Positions 36,620-49,019 of a stretch of 64,000 bases of DNA are shown in pieces. The notes below the pieces were generated by a model. That model made no database searches and was not told the DNA's origin. It worked only from the letters and a program-made list of their open reading frames with translations. The DNA is from Daucus carota subsp. sativus (Eukaryota > Streptophyta > Magnoliopsida > Apiales > Apiaceae). The DNA is taken from positions 48,883,364 to 48,947,363 of the forward strand of contig NC_030382.2 in the NCBI RefSeq assembly GCF_001625215.2, given 5' to 3'. Made by a program: the position numbers and the translations under genes. The number at the start of each line of letters is the position of its first letter. The stretch's first letter is position 1.

Positions 36620-38119
36620 GGCAGGCGTGTAGTTTTGAAATATTGATTCGTTCATCCCTGAGTTGTTTATGTTTTAGGTTCTTCAACTAAAAATTTTAAA
36701 TTTTTATGAAATTTTAAAAAAATTTAATTCAAGTCCCTCCATCAAAATCTAACCTACACCTATTATGTGAAAGTTGAAAAAATAATAATAAATCAAAAAT
36801 ATGAAAAATCAAAATTTCATAGATTGATGTGAAATTTTTATTAGTTAATCTACAATTGATTTAAAGAACACGAATGATGAAAGTCTTTATTTTAAGGCCA
36901 CTAATGTATAAAAATCTGTATTTTAATAAGTTTTTTCTTATTATTCTTGAAATTAAAGTGCAAATTTATATATATTAGTGAACTCGAAATCAAATTCTTT
37001 TACCTACGTAAAGTTTTGATTTTTCACATTTTTAATTATTGTTTTTCTTTTATTTTCTCAATTTTCACCTCAGCATTGATTAAACGTTAGACAAATTTTG
37101 ATGAAAAGACTTCAGTCAGATTTTTTAAATATTTAAATATCAAAAAGTTGGATTTCTTAATTTACGGACCTAAATCATGAATGACTAGTATTTTAGGTAC
37201 AAATGAATTAATTTTCCTATAATTTAAACTATGTGTATGTGTGTAATATTTTATATTCCCAGTCACATTTTATAAAAATTATGTATTTAAAAATAATTAT
37301 TTTTTATTTACTTATTTACCCCTAATAATTGCTGTAAACTAAATTAAGTTGTTTTAGTGTATGTATATTAGTTAAATAGGGTCGCGCTCAAGAAATAACC
37401 AGTCCAGAATCACTAAAGCTCTGTGCAGAATCCTAAATTTTAAATAGATTTTAATGATCTAAATCTAAATACATGTTTTTTCGTGCTTTTTCATCGTTGT
37501 GTGTGTTCAAAAAATAATTTTAAAATATAATACATAAATATTGACATTTCTTGCATGTGATGCAGAACCCCAACTAATACCAGAATTAAGATAAGTATCT
37601 ATTCATTATTTTTAAAATATGAAAGTTGTATATCAAAATAGACTAAATATACTCTTAATGATATAATTTTTATTATTTTTTCTTATATACTCTCTCATTT
37701 TTTTACATTGCTCGACACGCATTTTAAGACACATATAAAACATAGTTTCGTACCTTTTTTTTTTGAAACTTTTCTTTTTTATATAAAAATTTAGATATTA
37801 AATATTAATTCAAAAAGAAAAAAATTAAAATAATTTATGAAACTATATTTTATGAGAACATTAAAATGCGTGTTCAGTCCCCTCCCCGTTGTTAAAAACA
37901 ATTGAGGAAGACAAAGGAAATATATATAAATTTCAGTTAAAATATAGTAAATTTGATCGGTCAAAAATCAAAATGAACATATAAAAAAGGATGGAAGAAG
38001 TACTTATTTGGATCGATTCATCGCTCCCTTTATGCTCCCTTTATACGTGGATGTTATTTGTGTTGCTAGTAAATCCACCGATGCACGTACATTTGGATGT
38101 TATTTGTGTTGTTCGTAAA
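36620..38119. other. AT-rich spacer within duplication unit 2
   Basis: No gene is recognised. About 37690-38000 holds a degraded relative of the Stowaway-like element at 17855 (shared CTCGACACGCATTTTAA stretch). The rest matches unit 1 only in patches. Confidence 0.5.
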
Positions 38120-39385
38120 TCAATATACTTATATAAAGGAGAAGCATGGGTCGTTTAGGTGGAGCCTCTCAGAGAGCTCTGTTCTATTTTTCTAATTTTC
38201 TGAAATTTTTGGATGAAAAAATATCAAAAATAAAAACTGTCTTTCTTAGTTTCGAATATATTGGAAGAAAGTTTCAGAACTACCTTTTTCAAAATATCAA
38301 AATGGAATTAGAATTTTGAAAGTATCATCATATTTTTGGAAAAGATATATAACAAAAACAGAAAGTATTTTTGATAAGTCGGTCTTTTCTCAAATCAACC
38401 CCTATAAATTGAGGTCAGGCATCGTAAAATTTAACACACACAGATTTTTTTTGAGCTTATTTGTTATCCTCCATCTAATACAATAATGAGTTACATTATG
38501 CTAGATGATTTGAATGGCGATAGAGATAATTGGCTGATAATAGTAAGAGTTCGTCGGATGTGGGAGTCGACAAATCCAAATACGGGAGAACGATATAGTC
38601 TTGACATGATATTGATGGATGAAAAGGTTAATAAATTAACTGTCAGGGATATATGTTTGTTCGTTATTCTTTTATAATATTCGTTTTGTGCATCAGACAT
38701 GTTTGTTGTTGCTAATTTTTATATGATTTATTTTGTATACAGAAAAAGATTATTCATGCAAAGCTTTCACATTATCTGTTTGCTCGGTTCAAGTACCTTT
38801 TAAGTGAAGGTTGTTTACACAGTATCAAAAAAAATAAAAGTTATTGCAACTTGCAAGTAAGGGTGGTTATAGACCGCGATCTCATGGATTGAAATTGATG
38901 TTTTTGCGGACAACCAATTAAAAAAAGAAGAAGGAATCACTAATAAACCTATGAATGGAATGGAGTTCATACGTCCCGAGATGATTAATGATTTAATGTT
39001 CATACAATTAGAACATAATGTTTATCCCTATTAAAATTAGAGATGGTTTCGGAGTTGAATCTTAATATCTTTTAGACTTTTACGCACCTATGTTAAATAG
39101 AACTAAAATCAAGATTTGTCGTGTTTTGAATAGTTGATTACATGCAGATTTTTATTTTTATTTTTTCACTCATTAGTTATAGTCCAATTTTAGAATTTTA
39201 TATATTAATATTGGTATTGCATCGAGATGTTTATAATATAAAATTTATTTATTCGCTAAATATAATTTCGAAACATTAATATAATTTTTATAGGTTGCTG
39301 CAAAATTATTTTATTTTATAAATATTAATATTAAATTATTAATATAATTTTTATAACCCGCTGCAACGCGCGGCTTCTCAACTAG
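38120..39385 (+). mobile_element. Helitron with RPA1-like remnant
   Basis: The 5' end is TC after A (38119/38120), followed by ATATAAAGGAGAAGC. The 3' end is a GC hairpin CCGCTGCAACGCGCGG, then CTAG followed by T (39382-39386). These are Helitron hallmarks. The opposite-facing element at 57703-59104 has the same termini. The interior contains decayed pieces of a replication protein A large-subunit-like gene (38486-39034), a type of gene plant Helitrons commonly carry. No Rep/helicase is present. Confidence 0.85.
38486..39034 (+). pseudogene. RPA70-like fragment inside the Helitron
   Basis: Segment 1 (from 38486) reads MSYIMLDDLNGDRDNWLIIV then RVRRMWES and LDMILMDE, the N-terminal OB-fold pattern of plant RPA1-like proteins. 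Segment 2 (from about 38743) reads KIIHAKLSHYLFARFKYLLS EGC in one frame. Segment 3 (about 38889-39034) reads MNGMEFIRPEMINDLMFIQL and ends in a stop. The segments are in different frames with stops between, so part is intronic and part is decay. Full RPA70 is far longer. Not functional. Confidence 0.7.
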
Positions 39386-39884
39386 TTTATTGATAAACAT
39401 GGATGGATATTTATTTGGATTGATCCATCACTTCCCTTAAAATGACATTTGTGTTGTTAGTCGATATCCAACATCTAAAGATTGTATTTGATTGACATAT
39501 TTTCAAATTTTTTATTGATGAAATTCAAGTAGATTTAATTTGAATTCGGAAAGATATATTAAACTTCTGTGAATTAAAATTTTAAATTATATTAAGAAGA
39601 CCTTGTCAAAACTTTAAATTATGCTTTCCCATTAATGATAATATTTTATTAGTAGTTAAATATAAAATAAAAAAATATAAATACTGAAACATCCTAATTG
39701 GATTGAATCTCAAATTATACGGGATATATTTTGATGAGTACTGCTGTATCTCGATGAGTCGATTCAGAATTTCCGTAAATTCGCTAACTTTTATTACACG
39801 ACGATATCATAAAATTTTTGATGAACAGTTCCATAAATAGGAAAAACACGAGACATGAGTTTGGAGCTTGTCCAGAAGTAAGAA

Positions 39885-42800
39885 ATGAGTTTGAACAAGA
39901 AATTGATTGATGTGGCTACTTTAGGAAGTCTGTGCGTGGACATCGTTCTCAAAGTCCCAGAATTGCCTCAATCATCTCCTCAACAACGTAAAGCTTTCTT
40001 GCATCAGTTCTCCAATACCCCGCCTCCTAAGGTGAATATCGTTAATTTCATGTCAAATTTATTTTACTTTTTAATATTTCGTTTTGTATTTATAATGTTC
40101 TTTGTTGGTTTTAGAAAGTACCCACTTCGGTTCATTTAGGTGTTGGCTGTTGTTGAGCATATCCCAGTAATGTTATCTAGCATGTGTGTGTGTGTTGACT
40201 GTTGATACTGTTTTACTTCTTTCTGATTTACATTTAGACCTCTTTTTCTCTCCAGTTCACAATTTTTTGCTAATTGATCAAGGTAAGTAGTTTTGGGCGG
40301 GGGCGGGTTTTTCGAATCTGATCTTGGAATAAGTGGGTTTAGAATGTTGGGGTTTAGATTGGTTTTGGTACTTATGTATTTAGGTTTTTGGTTTTGCTTA
40401 TTCTTGCAGGGATTTAAGTAGTCAAAAACACAAGCTACAGTACTTCTAAACAATCAACCAAAAACAGCTCAACTCAAGTCACCACAAATATTCACCAATG
40501 ACAAACTATATAATGCAGAAAATTAACCAACATAAATCAAACGACACAAAGATTTATACGTGGAAAACCTCTTCAATGTGAAGAGTAAAAACCACGGGAC
40601 GTGTGAGGAGTCCACCCTTTGTTCTTCTCTTATTATGATAAAATTGAGGGATAAAGAAACCCAAATCAGTCTTACAAAGGTTCACAACCCACCAACAAGT
40701 TCATACATAAGAGACAACATCATAGTAACTAGAATGAGAAAGAAATCACCAAATAATTGAGAGTCTGCCAGCAGCAATCAGTTGACCATAACTCTCAACC
40801 AGAAGCTCAAAACAACGATCCAACCGTTCAGAATATAGCACTGTGAGTCCCCAACAAGCTGTCCAAATTTCAGCCAAAATGGACCACGTTTGCTCCTTGA
40901 TCCGAACACCTGAAGCAGCTGAGCTCAGTAGTATTTTTAAAACTGTGTTTTCCCTCTTTCTCTGACTTTTTGTATTCCTTAGTCTACTCTGTCTGCTGAG
41001 AACAAAACTCAGCACTTAAGTGATAAACATATCACATATATTGGGCCAAAACTTAGTGGACCAAACCTTAGTTATTTGGGCTGGACCCATAACAATTCTT
41101 GCACTTCTCGCTGGATTCCTTGCTCTTTGTCCAGTCATGAGAGACATCTTTGCGGAATTCAAAGGTTGCTACCTGTCAGTTATAGGCTAATAGCAGTCAT
41201 CTATACTATTTACAATATTACTATCACTCCGCTTCTGAATTTGAAAAACGAGAAGTAGAGGTGGTGGGGGTGGGGGGGGGGGGGGGGGGGGGGGTGTTTG
41301 TCAGATTAAGGTTAATCTCCCTGCTTGCAGTTCCATTTTGTAGTTAATCTTGTATTCATTGATGTTCAACTTGGTCTTTATTGTTGCTGCAAAATGTGCC
41401 CCTGTATAATATATTAGAATTCATAGAGACCACTGGTTTTAAAAAAGATCTTGTAGTTATTGATTGGTTACATATGTTTACTAAAATTGTGCACAGATAA
41501 TCCAAGAACAGCGGTTACAAAGAAATTCAAAAATCATATCTACCTAAATTTAGTGCTAAGAGAGAAATAGCAGAACAATGAGATCGAGATTCATTTTTCA
41601 TGTTCGATTGGGACCGTAGTTTGAAGGACATTAGTACAAATGAGTGGAGATATGTCTTCTTCATTAAAAAAGTGCAGAGGATTGATTTTGAAGAACAACT
41701 GCTGCTTGATTGTTGCAGGACTTGGATGATGAGTGCAGATATGTACTTGTATAGTGGTTTTTAATTTAAATCAATAATTGTTCTGCACGTAAATATGAGT
41801 GCACGTAAATGATCCTAGATGTACTTAATTTTCATCTCGTTTTCATTTCATGCATAGCATTGCCGGTTCTAGTGTCCAAGGGTCAGACTCGACAATTTGT
41901 AGATTTTTTTTTCTTATTTTTGCATATATTTGGCTGAAAAATAAAGTGTGTGTGTGTGTGTGATGTGTCTGTGTTTCCATACATGTGTTGAGTGTCAAGT
42001 ATCGAGCATGGGTACTCAATGTAAAATAATTCAGTAAGGAGTCTGGGTCACATAGGTTTGGCACACTGCGCTCACTGTACACTTGGGCACATTGCAGCTG
42101 TTATTGATAAAAACACTTTCTTTGGAGTCTGCATTTACATTTTACTATTCAAGTTTGCAAATTTCTGAAAGTTCTGCCGCAAAATTTAAAGCCTGAAAGG
42201 GATTGGCAAAATGTATCTTGTCATGGACTAGGATTAAACTATCTTGCACATCATTTTGGCAGTCCTCACGATTAGCTCCAAACTCAAGCTAATTGTTTAA
42301 CTATCTCAGGCTCGAGGGAATGTACAGATATATTGACTCTCTGCAGTTAGGAGGTGTAGTGCTAAATTTAAATCTGCTTCTTTATTTTGCTCTTCACAAG
42401 TTTTTCTTTAATATACAAAGGGAATTTCTTTTTTAAATCAACATAATTGCAAATATAATAGAGGCTTTGGCTTAAGCTTGTTCTTTTTTGTCCGTTCTCT
42501 ATGTACACCAGTGTTCCCAAAGTATTGCAATCTTTGGGGACGGAAACAAATATAAAAAATGAGCATTACCTTCAAATGTCAAACAGATAAATTTTGGAAA
42601 AGAAATGTTTCACGTTCTTTCTAATCAAATGAGGGGTGCTATATGCAATATTAATCTTCTTTTGTTAAAATAGCTCTACAGAGGACATGCGTCTGAGCTT
42701 TTTAACCAGTATTTGGAGCATTAATAGCAACAGTATAAGTTAAAAATATTAAACTGACTGTATACTTAAGGAGAAGCTTCCTGAGTCTGCCAAAAGAAAT

Positions 42801-44868
42801 GGTAAATCTTTATCAATCTTAGGCATCTCCAGTTGTAAATTTGTAATGCTAATTTCTTCTTTGATTTGATCTTGCCTTTGATCGTTCAACATTTTTAATA
42901 GCAATACTGGGAAGCTGGCGGAATCTCCAATACAGCCATAGCAGCAGCAAGGTTGGGACTCGACTGCATAGCAATTGGTCAAGTTGGAGATGAAATATAT
43001 GGAAACTTCCTTTTGGATGTGCTTCATGATGAGGGAATCGAAATGGTTGGGATGGTTGAACATGATGGTGTTATTGGCAGTTCAAGCACCTCGTGCGAAA
43101 CACATATTTGTTACGTTCTGGTGAATCCTTTACAAGAACATGCCTTTTGCAGGTGATCATGAGTAATGTTTTTTCTTCCGATGAATATATTCAGTAAAGG
43201 ACGCATATTTCTTTCTGGAAAATTGTGATGTATTTGACCATCTATTCCTTCGTTTTATTTTATCAGTCCATCAGATTTTGTCAACAAGCCAGCCTTAAGT
43301 TGGATGACCAGCTTATCAACTAAAGTAAAGATGGCTATTAAGCAGTCGAAAATCTTGTTCTGCGATGGTTTTGCCTTTTTTGTGCTCCAGCCTGATCTTA
43401 TAATTTCTGCTCTGGAGTATGCCACAGAAGTTGGAAGATCAATATTTTTTGATCCTGGACCTCGAGGAAAGTACCTTGCCAATGGAACACCTGCAGAGCA
43501 AAAAGCACTAGACAAGCTCCTAACAATGAGCAATGTGCTTATTTTAACATCTGATGAGGTCCAATACATACTTTGCTTTATGAAAACTGATGTGCAGATT
43601 TTACTCTTAATAACTAAGATTATAGACGGTGGAGTCGGTTAACATGCATATGGAAAGTTTTGCTTGTATTTATATATCTCTTTGAGATCATTCCCACTTG
43701 AAGATGAGTAAATATTTGTTTGTTTACTGTTTAATTATCTAATTTCTCTTGTAAAAGATATTTTCATGTGAAGACAAACTTGGTATTTGATCAGCCGCTA
43801 GATAAATATCATACAATAAAATTTCTTGAATTTAACTTGGCATCTTGGGTTATGTACTAGAATTTGATAAGCGGAGATTATATGAGTAATAATCAAACTT
43901 AAAAGATGTTGTGTGATACCCATCAGTACAGCCATTCTCTGTTTGGGCATTATTTTATGTTTTAAATGCCATAGATTCCTTGATCCTTGCTACTCTGACA
44001 ATTTGTTGAAATTACGTGTGTTGGTGTGCCAGGCTGAAGCCTTGACTAGCATCAGGGACCCAATTCTAGCAGGAATGGAGTTGCTAAGGAAAGGGATCTG
44101 CACAGAATGGATTATCGTTAAGATGGGTTCAAAGGGTTCAATCTTGATTACTGAGTCGAGTGTTTCTTTTGCACCAGCATTCAAGGTATCCCTCTAATAT
44201 CAAAGTTATTATATTTACATTTGCGAATTATTAAGCAAAGTTGCTATGAATAGATTTATGTGGATGTGGTACATTTTTCAACAATTTCTTTACATCATGA
44301 TTGCTTTAGCTGGAGTTACTTTGTGACCATTTACAGGGGATAGAAGATAAATTTGTAAAGATGACATGTAAAAGCACTTCACAAGCATCTGCATTTTGTC
44401 TCTTATAGCAAGATAACTTTGTTTCCGGCATTTTTATGCTAAAATATTGTGGGCACTCTAAAATTCCATTATTTTCTACAGGTTGATGTTATTGATACTG
44501 TTGGTTGTGGTGATAGCTTCGGAGCAGCTATTGCATTCGGTTACATACACAGCCTGCCATTGCTACATACATTGACACTTGCCAATGCAGTCGGTGGAGC
44601 AACTGCTATGAGTTCTGGTGCTGGCAGGGCTGTGGCAACACTGGAAAAGGTCATAGAAATTATGACAAGATCACAAATCAACGAAGATGATTTTATACAT
44701 GAATTACTTAATAAAGATCTGAATGTTCAGGAGATTACAGTCATCTCAAATATGACTAATAATGGGAATAGCAACAAGCCAAAGCATGTCCCCCTTCAGA
44801 AGGTGACGTCTGAGCTTTTACTTAAATTTGATCCTGATAGGATAAAATACAGTGGTACCATTGGATGA
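39885..44868 (+). CDS. pfkB-family carbohydrate kinase
   Basis: Five exons, 39885-40031, 42902-43152, 43267-43558, 44033-44185 and 44482-44868, join to 409 residues. The ribokinase-fold pattern is clear: VATLGSLCVDIVL at the N-terminus, the substrate-binding GG block YWEAGGISNTAIAAARLG (about 51-68), FFDPGPRGKYL in the middle, IVKMGSKGSI, then DTVGCGDSF (286-294), the ATP/anion-hole motif with catalytic Asp292 in which Cys replaces the usual Ala of GAGD. Such enzymes phosphorylate sugars or nucleosides; this subgroup resembles the uncharacterised Arabidopsis pfkB proteins of the At5g43910 type. Substrate unknown. No plastid transit peptide is evident. Intron 1 is 2.9 kb and holds a solo LTR. 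The 5' end is duplicated at 35010. Confidence 0.92.
40405..41094. mobile_element. Probable solo LTR in pfkB intron 1
   Basis: 690 bp starting TG (TGCAGGGATT) and ending CA (CCCATAACA), flanked by ATTCT on both sides (40400-40404, 41095-41099). No internal domain or second LTR is present. The direct repeat can be extended to ATTCTTGCA, so the exact ends are ambiguous by a few bases; no inverted ends are visible, which speaks against a DNA transposon. Confidence 0.55.
41272..41294 (+). repeat. Poly(G) tract of 23
   Basis: Unbroken G run in pfkB intron 1, preceded by further G-rich sequence (GGTGGTGGGGGT). Confidence 0.85.
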
Positions 44869-45890
44869 CCTATTTATAAGGAAATCAGATACTGCAATTC
44901 CCTCGGAGATTAGATCTAGGAGGTTAACATATCTAATGCCGACTGAGGATCAAAGAATGTTCAGATAATTAGAGCAAAGTTGGGATTGCCTTTTAACAGT
45001 GGGACTGGTGTTAGTTTGTGCGAAGCCTGCTGTATTTGTGTTTGTTGAAATGATGTTTATCAAGTTTGCTATGTGAGATATTGGTTTCTTAAAAGAGAAT
45101 TTTTAATTCTCTGGAACATTTGGAAATGTGTATTAAGCCAGATAGTTGAGCCTCAAGGAATGCATTTATGTTAGAGTGTAATATTTTCAAAAGTGTCAAC
45201 AAGTACGATGGACATGGTTGCCCATATTTTTAATGAAAATAAAAGTTTATTTCGTGAAAAAATTATGTTTATATGATATTTTTAAGAATAAGCATTTATA
45301 GGTGTTCAAGATTCCTTACTTTTGAAAATAGTACATATTAATATATTTTTTAGAATTAACTGACCTGTTTCCGTAAGGTAAGCCAAGGGGACAAAATCGT
45401 AAGGCAACCGAAAATTTTACCTTCTCTCGTAATCATGATCAACTACCTGAATTAAATAATTTTTTTACAGGGTCAGGAAATATTTAATTCCAAATATTAC
45501 AAAATAAAAGTAATATACTATTAACATTTATGATTGTAATTCAGAAAAAATGTATTTAATCAAATAATATAAATTTATCAAAACTTTATTTAGAAAAAAA
45601 TTAACTGATCCAAATTTTGCTCTACAGCACATGAATATAGCAAAATTTTGTTATTGTTACTAATTAAAAAAAAGAGTGAGGGTGGAGTGGGTAAAGTAAA
45701 GAAATAAAGAAAAGACATATAAGTGAAATGACCATAACACCCATGGGATGGATAGAAACCCTAGGCATTGCACAATGAAGAAAGATGCCCCGTAGTCCTC
45801 CACCCCAAAAATCAGGTAATTGCTTTGTTTGCTGCCCTTTTGCCCCTCCCCCGCATCTCGTTTTTTTCTGATTTCCCCTTTCCACCCCTG

Positions 45891-45922
<32 letters not shown>

Positions 45923-46558
45923 CCGGGTAATTTTACTTCCCCACCCCCATATACTCTCTCTGACTCTTTCTCTCTCCCGGTAATTGTACTTCCCCATCCC
46001 GATATATAGTATACATGCCCGCCCAAAATCAAATTCTTTTTCCACACACATTACACATATGTTTTTCTGAATTTTACATTTGCAAGTATAAAGAGAGCTT
46101 CTTGACTTCGTTTTTTGATTGCTTGATCATATGGCTCTTTTCTTTGTGCAGGTTGATTTGATCCGGGTTCTTTTCATCTCATCTTCCAACTGTTTAAACT
46201 TTAAAGCTGCTATCTGCCACACTTTTCAACAACTATTTTTCACAGTTTTGGGTGAGCTTGCTTACTCTCTCTTTTTTTTTTTTAGCTTAATTTGTTTGTC
46301 TGTTTTGTTTCCTTTTATATTGGATTAATGTCAAATTCATAAAGTTTCAATCTTTTGTATAGTCATATCACGGTTTCTTTTTTTGGTAATGAGTGTGTGT
46401 GTGTGTGTGTGTGTTGATGATAAAACTTAAAAGGGTGGATCTTTAAGCTTAGATAGTTATTATTTTGGGGTGAGGATTCGGCTTATTGTGTTATTTTTTT
46501 AAACAGGTTTCTTTAGTTATTTTTGTTGCATCTTTGAGCAGTGATAATTTTGGAGATC
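44869..46558. other. pfkB 3' flank and MUSTANG-like 5' leader region
   Basis: To about 45250 is probable pfkB 3' untranslated DNA. A (CT)n tract lies at 45895-45922 and a (GT)n tract at 46392-46413. From about 45770 the CT-rich sequence looks like leader of the next gene. A likely leader intron runs from the GGTGAG donor near 46250 to the GAGCAG acceptor at 46540. Confidence 0.5.
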
Positions 46559-49019
46559 ATGTCTAACTATGATCTTGTTCTTGGGCAAAGACGAGACATG
46601 CCAATGGTACAGAATCAGCATATGGGATTAAGCCATGATCATAATCTAGATATGGGAGGATTAGGACAGACCAGTGAACACGAACAAGAGCACGATCTAG
46701 ATTTGGGACAGGACGGTGATAATGATTTAGAACTAGGCCATGGTCATGATCGTCAATTACTGCTGGACCATGAATTTGGTTTACCTCATGGTGAGAGCCA
46801 AGGCCATGGACATGAAAATGAATATGATCACCATGATGAAAATGATACTGGATATGATCATGAGAATAGTAATGGAAATGTCATAGATCCTGGTGGAGAA
46901 AATGGCCAAGGTATGGATCGAGATGATACTGGGATGGATCAACATGATCATCAAATGGTTGTCTCTGCAGAAAACCACGACCTAGATATATCTGCAAATC
47001 ATGGTTTGACTGTTGTAGAGAACCATGAACTTAATGACCACTTGGATCTTGTCCACCAAAATCATAATATGGATCTGTCTCAGCTTGTGGTTACTACTCC
47101 AATTATGCAAAATCGAACCCTTGTTCCTGCTCCTACGCATGAATTGGCTGTTGGGCAAGAGTTTCCTGATGTCAAGAACTGTCGTAGGGCACTGAGGGAC
47201 TGTGCAATTGCTCTCCATTTTGAGATACAAACAGTTAAATCTGATAAAACTCGCTTCACCGCTAAATGTGCAAGTGAGGGATGCCCTTGGAGGATTCATG
47301 CTGCAAAACTACCAGGTACCTCTTTGTCTTGTCTTCTGTAAAGATAAGCCTCCATAGGTATTTATCTTGCATTTGTTTTTGATGTTTGGTATCTTTAGGC
47401 GTTTCCTCTAGTTATCAAGAAGTTACTGTCCTCATAATTGCTTTCTGATGAAAACACATGTTGCAAAACTTCTAGGTGTTCCTACCTTCACAATTAGGAC
47501 AATACATGCCGAACATAACTGTGGTGGAATTGCTCATCTTGGTCATCAACAAGCTTCGGTCCAGTGGGTCGCAAGTTCTGTGGAACAGCACCTTAAGGAA
47601 AATCCTCAATGCAAGCCAAAGGAGATACTAGAAGAGATCCATCGTGTTCACGGAATCACTTTATCATACAAACAAGCCTGGAGAGGAAAAGAACGTATCA
47701 TGGCTTCCCTGCGAGGGTCATTTGAAGAAGATTATCGTCTACTTCCACAATACTGTGAACAAATCAGACGGACCAATCCTGGAAGCATTGCATCAGTTTA
47801 TGTAAATTCTACGGATAGTTGTTTCCAACGCCTGTTTGTTTCGTTTCAGGCCTCGATATATGGTTTCTTAAATGCATGTAGGCCACTGATTGGGCTTGAT
47901 CGGACTGTTTTGAAAAGCAAGTACCTTGGAACATTGCTATTTGCTACTGGTTTTGATGGTGAGGGTGCACTCTTTCCATTGGCATTTGGGGTAGTAGATG
48001 ATGAAAATGATGATAACTGGATGTGGTTCCTTTCTGAGTTACATCACCTGTTAGAAATCAACACTGAGAACATGCCTAAACTTACAATTTTATCTGACAG
48101 GCAAAAAAGTATTGTTGATGGAGTTGAAGTGAACTTCCCAACTGCGTTCCATGGATTCTGTATGCATCATCTCACAGAAAGTTTCAGAAAAGAGTTTAAC
48201 AATGCCGTGCTTGTTAACCTTCTTTGGGAAGCTGCTAGTGCTCTTACGGTCATAGAATATGAAGGGAAAATTTTGGAGATTGAAGAGATATCACAGGAAG
48301 CTGCTTATTGGATCCGTCGGATCCCACCCCGTTTGTGGGCCACTGCATATTTTGAGGGTACGCGATTCGGGCACTTGACTGCCAACATAGTTGAATCATT
48401 GAATACATGGATACTTGAGGCCTCGGGGCTTCCAATAATTCAAATGATGGAGTGCATCCGCAGACAACTGATGACTTGGTTTAATGAGAGACGGGAAGTT
48501 AGTACGCAGTGGACATCTATACTTGTACCTGGTGCTGAGAGACGTGTATCAGAAGCTCTTGAGCATGCACGAACTTATCAAGTGCTCCGAGCTAATGAGG
48601 CAGAATTCGAAGTCATATCTCATGAAGGAAGTAATATTGTGGATATTCGAAACCGGTGTTGTCTATGTCGAGGATGGCAGTTGTATGGTCTTCCATGTTC
48701 TCATGCAGTTGCAGCTCTCCTCTCTTGTAGACAAAATGTTCATCGATTTACTGAGAGCTGTTTTACAGTAGTAAATTACCGCAAAACGTACTCTCAGACG
48801 TTGCACCCTGTTCCGGACAGGAGCCTGTGGAGGGAGATGTCAGAGGGATCTGAAGCTGTTGATATTCTGATAAACCCGCCAAAGTCACTTCGACCACCAG
48901 GAAGGCCAAGGAAAAGACGAGTACGTGCAGAAGATAAAGGTCGTGTGAAGCGGGTTGTGCATTGCAGCCGATGCAACCAGACTGGGCACTTTAGAACAAC
49001 TTGTTCAGCCCCTATTTAG
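46559..49019 (+). CDS. MUSTANG-type domesticated Mutator transposase
   Basis: Two exons, 46559-47315 and 47476-49019, give 766 residues starting MSNYDLVLGQ. The N-terminal 150 residues are His/Asp/Gly-rich with repeated LxLGH / DLDLGQ units. A MuDR DNA-binding domain follows (about 205-290, with CASEGCPWRIHAAKLPG and HNCGG). A MULE transposase domain follows, with Asp394 (GLDRT), Asp460 (LSDRQ) and Glu559 (NIVESLN) at DDE-like positions. Then comes a SWIM zinc finger (Cys648, Cys650, Cys660, His662), an RPPGRPRKRR AT-hook-like stretch (725-734) and a CCHC knuckle (Cys749, Cys752, His757, Cys762). This order and the LGQ-type N-terminus match plant MUSTANG proteins, transposases recruited as host nuclear proteins acting in growth and flowering. 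No terminal repeats surround the gene. The first ATG of the coding frame is used. Confidence 0.88.

Larger units (their letters stand above)
35297..40170. repeat. Tandem duplication, unit 2
   Basis: Second copy of the block described at 30273-35296. It carries inhibitor copy 3 and reaches into intron 1 of the intact pfkB gene. The Helitron at 38120-39385 is present only in this unit. The right boundary is set by the loss of similarity after CATATCCCAGTA. Confidence 0.8.

Noticed and set aside
46541..46558. Earlier GTG start for the MUSTANG-like protein
   Set aside because: Plant nuclear genes start at ATG; the first ATG at 46559 gives the family-like MSNYDLVLGQ start.
47448..47475. Start of a separate gene at the second MUSTANG exon
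   Set aside because: A clean donor at 47315/47316 and acceptor at 47475/47476 join the DNA-binding domain in frame to one protein.
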